Translations under genes and position numbers: made by a program
Notes under the pieces: model-generated
What the model was told of the DNA's origin: nothing
Databases searched by the model: none
The model's input: only the letters and a program-made list of their open reading frames with translations
Assembly (NCBI GenBank): GCA_032158295.1
Contig: CM063255.1
Coordinates: 9,514,094-9,578,093 of the forward strand
DNA length: 64,000 nucleotides
Source: Pycnopodia helianthoides
Lineage: Eukaryota > Echinodermata > Asteroidea > Forcipulatida > Asteriidae
Direction: 5' to 3'
In this document: piece by piece, positions 12,485 to 24,482 of the stretch
How the letters are laid out: each line of letters opens with the position of its first letter
Numbering within the stretch: position 1 is the first letter of the stretch

Positions 12485-13244
12485 ACTCATTTTGGGTAGT
12501 TTATTAGGACTATATTATTTTGAAACAAAGGAAATACATGTGAATTCGGGCGTGTTCGGAACCCCTAACTCTGTATGCTCAAGCAACCGCTTGCATGTTG
12601 GGAGGTGCCTCCATTTCACAAACTGTCCTTTTGGGGCCTGTTCATTTGTATGTAGCAGGCCTGGAATTACATGGATGCCACAGAGGCCTTGGTCTCTTTT
12701 GCCCCTGGTCTTTGCCTTGGCCTTAGCCTTGGTGCCTCATCGAAAGTTTCCTATAGAATATTTCAATGGATTAGTGCCCTTAGCAAAATGAAAATGGCCT
12801 TGCACTCTAAAGAATTTAATTCGAGGCATGTTTTAGTATCTCATTTGCCTTAAATACATCCTACTTATCAAATGTCACCTAATTGTAACCCGGTATTGTT
12901 AAATGACAAGAAGATTTATATTGAAAGGAATTATAATTGAATTGAGTTGTAATAAGTCAAGTTTGTTTGCTCCTTTCCATCAGGTATGGGATCAAAAACA
13001 AAGACATAGTTAAGTTTGTTAAAAAGTGACAAAAGTGATGATGACAACAGATCGGAAACCGACAACATCATATTGTTCTTCTGCAAGGCTGTTGGAAACA
13101 AGCGTCTTCTATAAAACATCTACATGAACTTGAGACTGCTTCCTTTTGTGTGGTTTAATTCTAACTAGTCGCCATTGAATATCCTTCATAAAGAACTAAC
13201 CACTGGAGACTGGCACAAGTAACGAACTCACCTACTTAGTCTCC

Positions 13245-13912
13245 ACTGTGGTTTTGAATAATAGATGCACTATGCCAGCCTGCTATGTGATGTAATGTAG
13301 TTAATGAATCTACTCAGTACCAAGCACTCTCCTACTGTCTTACCATTCAGTATTACCCACTGTGGTTTTTAATGACAGATGCACTATGCCAGCCTGTTAC
13401 GTGATATAAGGTGGTTAATGAATCTACTTAGTACACAGGCAACCATCCTACTGTCTTACCATTCAGTATTACCCACTGTGGTTTTGAATGATAGATGTAC
13501 TATGCCAGCCTGTTTGTGATATAATGTGGTTTGCATCAACTCAAGGGCTAGAATTTGGGGTGTTAATCCACAAGACTGGAGGGCATTCAGCTCAAGACGT
13601 ATACTGGACCAGACTCTTTTTTATAAGACCAGAGTTGAAATGAGAAAAAGAATGCCTAATTACACAGTTTAACATTTGAACTGTTTAATTTTGAACAAGC
13701 ACTAAGAGGTTTCGAATGGTAGATGCACTATGCCACTCTGCAATATAATATCATCCAGTAAATGCATCTACTCAGTACACAGTCACCCCTCCTACTGTGT
13801 GACCACTCAGTACTACCCATTGTGGTTTCGAAGGGTAGATGCACTATGCCAGTCTGCAATATATCATCCGGTAAATGCATTTACACTGTACACAGTCAAC
13901 CCTCCTAATGTT
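13245..13912. repeat. Minisatellite, about 115-bp unit, 5 copies
   Basis: The marker 'gatgcactatgccag' or a close variant occurs at 13264, 13378, 13494, 13722 and 13838, i.e. steps of 114-116 bp, with one gap of about twice that filled by unrelated sequence (13545-13700). Each unit continues with 'aatctactcagtac', 'cctactgt' and 'accattcagtattaccca'. Confidence 0.8.
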
Positions 13913-13979
13913 AACTTCTATTTTAAATCAGTCTCTTGTTAGTTAGTTCTGCAATTTTTCAATAAAAGTAAACAAAAAC

Positions 13980-14696
13980 TTAAAGGTACCTGGCGGTGGT
14001 ATTTTGTACAAATTTTGTGGAATGTGAATAAACAGTTAACTAAGATTTTTAAAAATTAGTTTTTATTTTAATTACAAATTTAAGAGTAGGCCCCCCTTTA
14101 CCTTGACACATGGTAGCGCTGTTCGTGACGTCAATCAAGGCACGATATTTGAAGGAGAAAAATGTTGCTCGTATGCGGACGTCACCCACATCACAGTATA
14201 CATGTACTAGCTAGCGTATACTAGCTGGCTTCAGCGCGGTCTCAATCGAAAACCGAGGAATTCATACATGGCACATCGCGCCGAAAACGACGTCGTTAGT
14301 CTGACTTTCGCGGCCCACAACCGCTTATACTTGGGATCTGCAGGAAACAAATGCAGACTGACCCCATCATTAGTTGTTTAGCTGCATACAGCAGCAATAC
14401 ACCTGGTCGGCATGGCCGGAAAATGCAAGAAAAACCCCCTTTTTCGAAACGTACAAGATCACTACTGGGACCTACTTACACGTGTGTTTACAACGTAAAC
14501 GCAAATTCGAGGGGGTCGATGTTCGATCGAGGCGAAGTCTGCCTTGATTGACGTCACAACTTTATCTATTTTTTTTTTTTACATATAAATCCTCACAAAC
14601 AATATTACTCAAAAAATTGTTTTATTGTGAATAAACATAAACTCTTATGTTAAAAAAAAATAAATTATATTTCCAGGTGACTTTAAGAGTAAAGGA
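13980..14696. mobile_element. TIR element/MITE with TTAA ends, about 0.7 kb
   Basis: Left end TTAAAGGTACCTGGCGG and right end 'tttccaggtgactttaa' are imperfect inverted repeats next to TTAA. Sub-terminal AT-rich parts ('gtgaataaac' near both ends) are also related. The GC-richer centre (14100-14560) has only a short open stretch (14351-14551) with no recognisable domain. Confidence 0.55.
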
Positions 14697-15559
14697 CTGG
14701 AAATACCAGACATAGAGTGGCCACGGTAAAAAATTGATGTTCTGCATACTTTCATGCTTGATGGATCTTCACCCAAACTAACAAATACAGGTGATTATTT
14801 TTCTTGAAACCTTCTAAATTACCATTTTGGGTGGTTTTGCCATTTCTTTCAATTCCGCGTTACCACTAAACAGCATATAGAAAATCACTTTCTATAAAAT
14901 TAATGGATAGGTTGATCTGTAGAGGCTGAATTGAATGTAAACTAGGGATGTTTTTGGACTTTTTAAAGTATGAAAATATATCTTTTGACAGCTCATAACC
15001 CATAATGGTAGTGCTCCGATTTCTACATGGACCATGTTGTTGAGATGAGACATTGTTCTTGCGGAAAATTACAAATATGCTTCAGGAAAAATACTTTATA
15101 CTTTGCAGTGTTGCCAGGCATTTTAAAAACAATTCGAAATCGACATGGGCACACAGTGCCTCCCTTACGTGTTTTTCAAAGTCCTTGAGCGATTGTTTTG
15201 AAACTTGCAACAAATGTTGACTTTACCGAGTTATCGTTTGCCCATTTTGGTCAAAAAATTGACATAATCAATAACATGACATGATTTTTAAGTACTTGGG
15301 TCACTGTTGGGGATGCTATGATCAATGGTTTATCCCATTTTGGGGGAAAATCTGTACTATTTTTTTCCCCACTTCGGTTACAATGATGAGGCCTGGTTGA
15401 CGATTATATGGTATTTCTTGGCATGAAAAGTTGGAAGCTTGATCTAGTTTGAACCCCTCAATTTGGGCTGAATCAAAGATGGCTGCCGGATATGGCATTA
15501 AAATACATTAAAACTGTTTGACCGGCATTAAAACTGTATTGAAGGTATTAAAAGTGTTA
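14697..15559. other. Intergenic, nothing recognised
   Basis: AT-rich sequence without a convincing open frame, tRNA or repeat boundary. A tract near 15500-15555 repeats 'attaaaactgt' and 'ggcattaaaa' a few times just before the mariner insertion. Confidence 0.4.
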
Positions 15560-17372
15560 TACAGGGTGTTTCAAAAAAAAGTATACATTTAGAGAAATGG
15601 TTCCAAAACGGATTTGTTATTAGTTTACAACAAATCTGGCAGTAAGTATTGATGGACCAAGGTCATAGCTTTTTAATTTCTACCAAATCAATCCTCAGAT
15701 GTTCCGCATGAGTGAACACTAGCTAATTACTTTTATCAGATTTTAATTGGCTTGCGCACAAAAGTGAAAGGGTTAAAACAGAATCAAACACAGTAGTAGG
15801 GAAGGTGAGGTATGTGCTTTGTTGCTCACAAAATTGCTAAGAAAGTGGACAAACCCTCAGTTCTGCATAAGTCTACAACATGAGTCAGTCTTTAACATGG
15901 CCACCGTCTCTTTGCACACAGACTTCTGCCCTCCTCCGCAAGTCATACACAGCGCGCCTAATCATTGCGGCATCCTGCCTCACAACAGCAAACTCGGCAG
16001 TAACACGTTGCTGCAGGTCATCCAGGTCTCTTGGTGGAGTGGTGTACACCTTTGACTTCAGATGGCCCCACAAAAAGAAGTCCAGTGGGGTAAGATCAGG
16101 TGATCTTGGGGGCCACTCGACGGGTCGGTTCAATGCGATGACGCGTTCACCAAATAACTCAGCAAGACGTTCAGTCACGACCCTTCTCCTGTGTGGTGGT
16201 GCCCCATCTTGCGCCCACCAGACACGCCTCAAATGTGCATTTCGTCTACCAGGACGATAATGACGAATGTCATTAATGGCTGGCACGACATCTTCATTTA
16301 TCATGTGCAGGTAATCATCACCATTGATATTGTTCCTGAAGAAGAAGGGGCCAATGATTGAGCCATTCCCAAGCAAACCAACCCAGACTGTCAGTTTGTG
16401 CCGGGCATTATTTCGCTGGTAGTCGAAATCAACCGGTTTTTGTCCACGTGGTTGATACTCCCTTACGTTGTGGGAATTCACCATGGCGTTAAGGAAAATC
16501 CGGCTTCATCACCAATGAGTAAATCATCAAGGAACTGTGGACCTTGTGCCAGAAGCCATGTACAAAATTGAAGCCTCCTCGGTTGATCACCAGGCAAGAG
16601 TTGTTGCCGTTTAATGATTTGGTAAGGGTGTAGGTGCAGATCACAGCGGGTAATCCTGTTGAAGGTTGACGGGGCCGACCCTACCCGATTACGACGACAG
16701 CTAACCCTCCAACCATGCCTGCCATCTTCATCTGCTTCTTGCTGTTCTTCCAGGACATCACGAACAGCCTGGATGTTTGCAGCAGATCGACCAGTTCTGG
16801 GACGGCCAGATCGTCCCTTGTTAAGATTCAAACTTGTACCAGTAGCCTGGTACTTCCTAACATTTTTGTAAACTGTGACTCTTGTCGGACATCGCACGTT
16901 TGGGTACTCATGGCAGAACTCTTGGAGCACTGCAGAGACACTGTTAGTACGATGGTACTCTGCTACCAAAAACGATCTCTGTTGTGGTGTGAACTGTGGA
17001 CGAGCCATGTTGTTCTCAATTCAGTGCATAAATGTGGGGATTTACAAAGATGACCATCACTTTTATACCATAGCATGACATTCTGTTATGTCACATCATT
17101 GAAAATTTCTGAGCAACAAAGCACATGCCTAACATTACCTACCACCATTTTGTATTTTATCTGACCCCTTTCACTTTTGTGCGCAAGACAATTAAAAACT
17201 GGTAAAAGTAAATAGCTAGTGTTCACTCATGCAGAACAGCTGAGGTTTGATTTGGTAAAAAATTAATAGCTAGGACCTTGGTGTATCAATACATAGTGCA
17301 AGATTTTTGTAAAAAAACAATAATTTTGGAACCATTTATCTAAATGTATACTTTTTTTTGGAACACCCTGTA
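15560..17372 (-). mobile_element. Complete Tc1/mariner-superfamily element, DD41D type, with long TIRs
   Basis: Starts 'tacagggtgtttcaaaa' and ends with the inverse '..ttttggaacaccctgta'. TA dinucleotides flank both sides (15558-15559 and 17373-17374), the expected TA target duplication. The inverted similarity extends far inside: about 270-285 bp on each arm, including 'tgagtgaacactagcta' and 'cttgcgcacaaaagtgaaa', versus 20-30 bp in typical mariners. The arms differ at a moderate number of positions, so the copy is not brand-new. It encloses one minus-strand transposase gene with a single frameshift. No other gene is inside. Confidence 0.92.
15885..17008 (-). pseudogene. DD41D mariner-like transposase with one frameshift
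   Basis: Two overlapping minus-strand frames (17008-16478 and 16484-15885) form one transposase of about 375 aa, split by a 1-nt shift at about 16480-16488. The N-terminal part has helix-turn-helix features ('FTPQQRSFLVAEYHRTNSV') and a basic linker 'GRSGRPRTGRS'. Catalytic residues: first D in GDEAGF, second D in WAQDGAPPH, third D in SPDLTPLDFFLWG. I count 41 residues between the second and third D, so DD41D, the spacing of the rosa/VISITOR-like group rather than classic mariner DD34D. The start MARPQFTPQQ is the only sensible ATG. The enzyme would cut and paste its own TIRs. This copy is probably inactive unless the shift is an assembly error. Confidence 0.9.
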
Positions 17373-17562
17373 TAGCACTGAGAAAGGAGCTTGAGATTTA
17401 TACAGCATTTATATCCAACTCACTACAAGCTTAGCATATCAAGTTGTTCTTTAATACTTTCTGCAGATCATGCCTTGTAACTAATGCCCAATGAACCATA
17501 ACAGTCTGGTCTTGTACATGTATGGTTTGTATAATGCTCACCAAACGCTTGCCAGTATGCAG

Positions 17563-17829
17563 CTAGCTCTTTGCCTTGATAAAATATTGAGCACTACTCA
17601 GTCAAGAGCTAGCTCTTTGCCTTGATAAAATATTGAGCACTACTCAGCCAAGAGGTGGCTCTTTGCCTTGATAAAATATTGAGCACCACTCAGTCAAGAG
17701 GTGGCTCTTTGCATTGATAAAATATTGAGCACCACTCAGTCAAGAGGTGGCTCTTTGCATTGATAAAATATTGAGCACTACTCAGTCAAGAGGTGGCTTT
17801 TTGCATTGATAAAATATTGAGCACTTCTC
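17563..17829. repeat. Minisatellite, 46-bp unit, about 6 copies
   Basis: 'ctctttgc' starts at 17567, 17613, 17659, 17705 and 17751, and as 'ctttttgc' at 17797, an exact 46-bp step. Each unit contains 'gataaaatattgagcac' and 'ctcagtcaagag'. Units differ by one or a few bases. Confidence 0.95.
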
Positions 17830-18032
17830 GGTAATGTGAGTGCCTTCACTAAGCAGTCAATAAGTAGTCTAATAAGTAATCTTTAGGCAGTCCTATACGG
17901 AATGTTTTTTAGTCAATTTATTGTCTTAATTTTTTCCATACAGAGGCTCAGTAGGCCTTCGAAGCCTGATCAGCAGTTAAAAGCCTATACCCAAATACCA
18001 ATAATGCAAATGAGCTAAGTCTTCATTTTACA

Positions 18033-18433
18033 TTAAGGACAATTCCACGGTTACTCACGATACGTCTTTGATGTACTTTTGAGATTCCTTTGGCTGTAAT
18101 TACCTTACTGTAGAGATTTAATAACTTTTCCCCCTATTGGGGGTAGACCTAGACCTACTTCAGCACCCAAAATGAGATCTAGAAAAAATGTATCATTTAT
18201 ATTAAGTTTCACAAGACACACAACATTGTGTGAGTAAATATTTTTGCGTGTCTTGCATATCATACAAGACACATTTTTCTGGATTTCATCTTTGGTGCTT
18301 AAGAAGGTCTAGGTCTACTTTATCTACCAAGGGATAACAGTTTTTAAATCTTTTTCAGTGAGGTTATTACAGCCCAAGGAATCTCAAAAGTACATAACAA
18401 ACGTATTGTGAGTAACCGTGGAACTGCCCTTAA
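18033..18433. mobile_element. Foldback MITE, about 400 bp, TTAA ends
   Basis: Left arm 'ttaaggacaattccacggtt' then 'actcacgatacg'. The right arm is its inverse 'cgtattgtgagtaaccgtgg' then 'aactgcccttaa'. The arms pair almost to the centre ('gtagacctagacctact' against 'aggtctaggtctact'; 'cacaagacaca' against 'tgtcttg'), so nearly the whole element is one hairpin. TTAA on both sides. No coding sequence. Confidence 0.88.
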
Positions 18434-18477
18434 GCAATTGTAGATAGGTTGCTTAAAGCCCTATGTATTTAAGCAGT

Positions 18478-18722
18478 TGACCACTTCTATGAAGGCCACG
18501 GTACAAGCAGTCGACTCTCTAGAATGAAGCTAAGCAGATGGCCTACAATTTGATGGTTCTGCTTACTCAGTGAAATTCAATGACGTAAGCGCGGAATTCC
18601 CTGCTTCCATTCGAACCCGCGACCTTTGCCATTCCATGTCAGATGTCTCTGGAATGGAATGCTCTGGAATGGCAAAGGTCATGGGTTCGAATCCCACCCG
18701 AGTAGCATGCCTTTGGGTATTT
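18478..18722 (+). repeat. Dispersed repeat with tRNA-B-box palindrome, copy 1
   Basis: About 245 bp, nearly the same as 33364-33605. It contains 'gtacaagcagtcgactctct', 'gatggttctgcttactcag' and then a strong inverted repeat: 'ccattcgaacccgcgac' with 'ctttgccattcca' against 'tggaatggcaaaggtca' with 'tgggttcgaatcccaccc'. The right arm is a textbook B box (GGTTCGAATCC). No cloverleaf is formed. It looks like a SINE or MITE whose arms derive from a tRNA 3' half. Confidence 0.75.
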
Positions 18723-19099
18723 TTTTTTCACTGAACTTAGGAAAGGACTGAGAATACAGTGCTTTACATACATCGGTGTTAGGGTAAAAAACAAATATTG
18801 ATTTTCTCATTATACAAAAGCTTGACTTCAGAAAAATGTTTATTAATTTCATAATTTTAACTTTTTGAACATTAATGTCAAGTACATGTTTTTGGACAAA
18901 GTTGGGTCTCATGTCTCGCAAGGTCCACTTATATACTGTTTTCACATTAAAAGTAAAATGAAACAATCTTTTATACGGAGGAATTCAGGTCGTGTGTTTT
19001 GGTTGTACTTCCATGAGGATTTAATGTTTCAACTACATATTACATTGAAGAGCAACAAATCCAAGGCTTCTCCAATCATCAAAGGAAATGTAGCTCCAT

Positions 19100-19560
19100 T
19101 ACCATAGACAAAAACACAGATATGGACACACCGAATTACAAAATAGAAGTTGTACATTATCTTGTAGAAAAACAGAAAACATCGTACCATTATGTTTAGT
19201 ATATCCATCATTCTGATCAATTTTCCATGTTCTGGTCGTGTTTGTTTCTTATGTCTTTTTAAATTTCCACTGAGTATAGAGTCCCATTGCTTGCCAGTAT
19301 TTTATAAACCAACACACAAACACCTCCTACGCATGCAGCTTGCAGTAGCCATTGTACTTTCAGTATGAGTGCCAGTTAGCAATTCAAACTTCCTACACAG
19401 GAGTGTCAAGTTACAGTTACACCTCTTGACCCTGATGTACTAAAGCCTTCATGTGCATGGCACTATCTTTGCAGTTAAATAAGCCTTCGAGTCTGCCTCT
19501 CTCTAGATTTGGCCTTCAACTGCTTGGAAAAAAATTGTGGATTTCGTTGACTGCTTAATA
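19100..19560. other. Intergenic, nothing recognised
   Basis: AT-rich sequence with no supported gene. Short open frames in the preceding stretch (18679-19220) overlap repeats or lack any domain. Confidence 0.35.
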
Positions 19561-19875
19561 GTTATATCTTTTATCTTGTGTTGTTGTTGGTTGTATATAT
19601 GCTGTTTCTTGTTTGTTAGCCTCATCTTCGCTGTTATCAATTTAAACAAATTTGTACGAATTTTTAAAAACTTTTTACTCTTTAAATGTTTTTTACACCG
19701 TTTACTGCTTTTACTTACTTATCCTTGTTAGTGTGTTTTCCTTGCCTTTGGTTGAACTATTGGATTTTCTTTGCTTCATTTTGTCTTGTTCCTGGTTTCC
19801 CTAACCAATTTGTACAGCGCATAGAGACCTTTTTGTTTTATGCGCTTCTTTACTAGCGCTGTACTTATGCTCGAA
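19561..19875 (+). mobile_element. Probable LINE 3' tail fragment
   Basis: T-rich sequence ending 'gtacagcgcatagagacc' followed by 'tatgcgcttctttactagcg' and 'ctgtacttatg'. This hairpin-like end ('agcgc...gcgct' then 'gtac') resembles 3' ends of CR1/L2-group LINEs. No protein part is present, so the call is tentative. Confidence 0.4.
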
Positions 19876-22800
19876 TGCTAAAATGTCAAAGCTGCTTATT
19901 ATGTCGATAATGGATAATTATTATGGTGATGTCGAACGTTGATAAAATCCCTCACAAAACTACAGGAATATATATTTTTTCACACACTAAATAACATCAA
20001 ATAAATAAACACCACTGAGTTTGATGAAATTGTAACAGGTTTGTTTTATTGTGTGTGTATTGAAATCTTGAGAATGTAAATAAATTTTCTCTCCTCAAAA
20101 CGATGATGTACTTTTCCTTAACGAGTACCTTCTCAGTTTCGAAGCGGGGATCGTCCAGTGTTCAACTTGAGCTTGCTGATATTCTATTGGACGATTCAAA
20201 AGCAAAATCAGTAAAAAAATTAAGTAACGAAATCATTTAAAGAATTTGATTCAACGTTCAATAAAAAAAGAATTCGATAATTTTACCCAGGTAATGTTAG
20301 TACTGATTGGACAACTACGCGGTATGAATCAGCAGTGAAAGGTTCCTCACAACTACAGAGTCGTTAAGAAATTGTCTCGAATTATTCTGACGAATTGTAG
20401 ACTGATAAGGGACAAAGATGTAATGTTTCAATACTTGAGACGCGAAATGGTTCACGAGTGTTCGTAGTTTCCAAATGCATTGAATTTGTGACAGTTGTGT
20501 GACGTGGCAACAGATCGAAATGTTAGGACACAAATGTTGGTTGACCTTTGAAAAGCGATTTTGCAGCGAGGCACCTTGCAGCGAGGCACCCAACCACAGT
20601 GCTTGGCACATATCAAGAAAAACATAACAATTTCAAAATGGTAGATCCCAACCCCGTGATACTCCGTGATATCCTGCAGTGTACCAATACACACGTTTTA
20701 GGAGGGGTGTCAATCAACGGGGTCGTCAATTTGGTCAGGAGGGGTGGTGGAAAAAATGTTTCCCATAGCTCATGCACAAACTCCTGTCTCTGCGGCAGTG
20801 CACCACAGATCACTACCACAGCTTAGTGGTAAGGCATGTTGTGTCTGACCGCTCTAGGTTCAATGGCCTTATGTGAATGAAGGTCTTGTGATCTTGTGCC
20901 GACAGCAGACTGGTTTAGCAGACATAAATCATTGAGATAAGGCAGAACAGACCCTCTTAACCTCTTAACCTATCAAATGGGCCAGCCACACCTTTGTGAC
21001 AGGATAACGTAACACCGTTGGCCCAAAACAGGTGCATCGGTGCAGGGTTAAAAATACAACATTCATTTCTAAGGCGTCATAGCTTTAAATCAACATGGCA
21101 TATTTGAAAGTCAAAAACAAAGTACCGTTTTGAAAATGTCAAAACACACTTAAAAACACAAACTAAAATAGTCATAAATAAAGTGCTTCACTCGTGGTTA
21201 AATATTTTTTTTAAGTTAATTAAATATTCGAATAAGACAATATGTGCAAAATGCTCAAGTGGAAAACGATTAAGCATTATTTAATCATCATATTTAAACC
21301 TTAATGATAAGCGACGATGTTGGGATCAACCTTAATCTCCAAGATTGTCAGAGATTGGGGTTAAATAAAAGCTCCGAATGATTTGCATCTAGCTATTGTA
21401 ACGGCCCTGAATGGTCTTTCTGTATGACACGTTATTAATTTAACGATATTAATTTGTAGCTCACGCAGAGCCTTGTGAATCTAGTATAATTTATAGAGTT
21501 TGCACTCTGGGCCAAACTTCATAGAGCTGCTTAAGCACAGAAAGCATCTAAGCTCAAACACTCAATTTTTACCATAAGGTAACCAGCCAAAAAACATGTC
21601 ACATGCTTCATTTTTGACTAATATCTTGCACATTTTTGTTAAGCAAGAAGTTGTTAAGCACAATTTTATGCTAAGGCAGCTCTAGACAATTGGGCCCTGG
21701 TGGTAAAGTTTTATGAGAAACAAAATAATCAAAACGAAACAATTGGAAACAAATAGTAATAATAATAAATTTGAATACCCTTGTTTCGAGCTAGGTGTGA
21801 TAAAATGTAATATTAATATTTTTTAAAGATGTTACAAGAGTAAATGCTTCCAGTGCATTATTTTTACGACAAATTATATTTCAAATCTTCAAATACAACT
21901 AGGTTTTATACACAACAGTCATATTGAATTAACAACAGTCATATTGAATTACAACAGTCCTATTGAATTAACAAGTACAAAAGAACAGGATTTCCTCTCG
22001 CAGTAATCAACAAGCTGCAACATAAAATAATGTTTTACACATAACTAAAGCATACGACTGTATGCATTTAAAGAACTAATTATAAATCTGAAATCTCCTT
22101 GATGACAAAGCTTATGCTTAGTGCTAAAATGTCAAAGCTGCTTATTATGTCGCACTGGAAAATATCTCAATTTGAACGATGATAAAATTCTTCACAAAAC
22201 TACAGGAATAATTTGTTATTGTCACAGGTTTGTTTTATGGTGTGTAGAACGCTCTATAGAAACTCAAATACGTAAACAAACTTTCTACAATAATATCCAT
22301 TTAATTTTAAGCTAATAACAGAAAGTGTCAGTTTTTTTTATAGAGTTTGATGAAATTATCAGAGGTTTAATGTATGGTGTGTAAATTGAAACCTTGAGAA
22401 TTAATTTTCTCTTCCAAAGACAATGATGTACTTTCCCTTTCCGAGTACCTTCTCAATTTCGAAGCGGGGGTCGTTCAGTGATCAACTTGAGCTTGCTGAT
22501 ATTGTATTTGACGAATCAAAAGCAGAATCACTAGAACGCTCTATAGAAGCCCAAATCTGTAAACAAAATTTCTACAATCATATCAATTTAATTTCTGGCT
22601 ATAAGAAGTGCAATATTCCATTTAAAGAATTTGGTTCGACCTTTGGACGAATACACGGTATGGATCAGCAAAACAATTTAATGTTGAAGCAGCTCTAGGA
22701 AAGTGGGCGCTGGTGGTTAAGTTTTATGAAAAAAAAAATCAACACGAAACAATTGAACAAACTAGTAATAATAATAATGTTGACTATCCTTGATTTCATA

Positions 22801-24480
22801 AAATGAAATCCATTGTTTTTATAAGATTTTATAAGAGTTACTGCTTCTAATGTTTTGAGACAAAATATAACTCAAAGCTTTAAATAGGTATTATACACAA
22901 CAGTCATATTGAATTAACAATTGCAAAAGAACACGATTTCTTCTCGCAGTAATCAAAAAGCTGCAACCTCGCACAATGTTTTACACGTAACCAAAGCATA
23001 CGACTGTAGGCATTAAAAGAACTAATTATAAATCTGAAATCTCATTGATGACAAAGCTTATGCTCGAATGCTAAAATGTCAAAGCTGCTTATTATGTCGC
23101 ACTAGAAAATATCTCAATTTGAACTTTGATACAATCCTTCACAAAACTACAGAATAATTTGTTATTGTAGACTGATATGGGACAAAAATGTAATGTTTCA
23201 ATACTTGAGACGCAAAATGGTTGACGAGAGTGTTCATGTTTTCCAAGTGGATTGAATTGTTGACAGTTGTGTGCACAAATTGAATCGCTTAGACACAGAA
23301 ATTGTTTAAACTTTGAAAGCGTGTTATCGTTGGCAGTTTTATTCAGAACACGGATCCATTTTATTTTGTTTACAAATTTCCTCAGCTTGAAAAGTGTTTC
23401 AAAAACAAACATCCTAGAAGCACCCAGACGCTAAACATGATAGTTTCGGAACAATACAAATGTAGTCATAAATAAAGTGCTTTTCTTGTGGTTAAATATT
23501 GTGTGAATGTGAATAAGACAAAATATGCAAAATGCTCAAGTGCAAAACGATTAAGCATTATTTATCCATTAGATCTTAATCCCAACGATATGCGAAGATG
23601 ATGTGATTGAACTTACTCTCCAAGATTGTCACAGATTTGAGAAAAATATCATAGAAAACACCCAGACGCTTAACATTATTGTTTCTAAACAACTATACGT
23701 AATATTTCCAGCTGTATTAAAAATACAACATTCATTACAAGCGTCATATCTTTGAGTGGTGAAGTATCAATGCATTGTCGGTTTGCGGTAAAACCATGTG
23801 TCTAATTATCTACTTTGCTGTGTAGATTTTGTTCTTTGTTTTACCACCGCGGAACAGATTTTCGGAATTCAGGAGAATTCAGGGAATTTAGAAGTCTCAA
23901 AGAACTTAGAAGTCTCCCAAATTCCGAAAATTCACTCCGCGGTAGTAAAACAAATATCAAGACAAGTTCTCTAAAGAACAAAAACCACACAGCAAAGTAG
24001 ATAACTAAACATATGGTGTTACAGCTTATATCAACATGGCATATTTGAAAGTCAAACACAAAAATGTACAGTTCTAAAAATTTCAAAACACTGTTTTGAA
24101 ATTTAAAATTTTGTGAAATTTTGTGTGTCTGTTTTGTGTGTTATTCAAGTCACTTGAATAACACACGCTAATAAGCTTATAAATAAAGTGCTTCACTAGT
24201 GGTTAAATTTGTTTTAAAGTTAATTACTAATTTATTATGTGAATAAGACAAAATGTGCAAAATGCTCAAGTGCCAAACGATTAGGTTTTATTTAATCATT
24301 GGATAGATTTTAACCCCAACGATATGCGACGGTGATGGGGTTGACCTTACTCTTGAAATTTGTCACAGATTGGGGGAAACACAAACTCCGAATGATTTGC
24401 ATCTGGCTATTGCAACGGCCATTAACGGTATTTCTATATGACACGTTATTAATCAATAACTTGTTTCTTAGACTTGCAGA
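19870..24480. repeat. Non-coding block present in about three tandem diverged copies
   Basis: 'gctaaaatgtcaaagctgct' with 'tattatgtcg' begins at about 19878, 22122 and 23070. 'ggtcgttcagtgatcaacttgagc' at 22470 corresponds to 'gatcgtccagtgttcaacttgagc' at 20149. 'gtaatgtttcaatacttgag' occurs at 20420 and 23190. 'aaataaagtgcttcactcgt' and 'gcaaaatgctcaagtg' occur at about 21176/21248, 23470/23530 and 24181/24258. The motif 'acaacagtcatattgaatta' is itself repeated (21915-21970, 22898). Several open frames of 60-100 codons lie here but their frames are not kept between copies, so I treat none as a gene. It forms the 3' flank of copy B. Confidence 0.7.
23788..24014. mobile_element. Foldback element, about 225 bp
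   Basis: Left arm 'tctaattatctactttgctg' then 'tgtagattttgttcttt'. The right arm is its inverse, 'aaagaacaaaaaccacacag' then 'caaagtagataacta'. The centre is also inverted ('taccaccgcgga' against 'tccgcggtagta', 'ttttcggaatt' against 'aattccgaaaa'). A hairpin-forming MITE without coding sequence. Confidence 0.8.
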
Positions 24481-24482
24481 AA

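Noticed and set aside
16659..17053. Plus-strand open frames inside the mariner
   Set aside because: They are the opposite strand of the transposase, which has clear catalytic motifs on the minus strand.
17563..17829. CRISPR-like array
   Set aside because: The 46-bp units are repeats throughout, with no unique spacers, and the DNA is eukaryotic.
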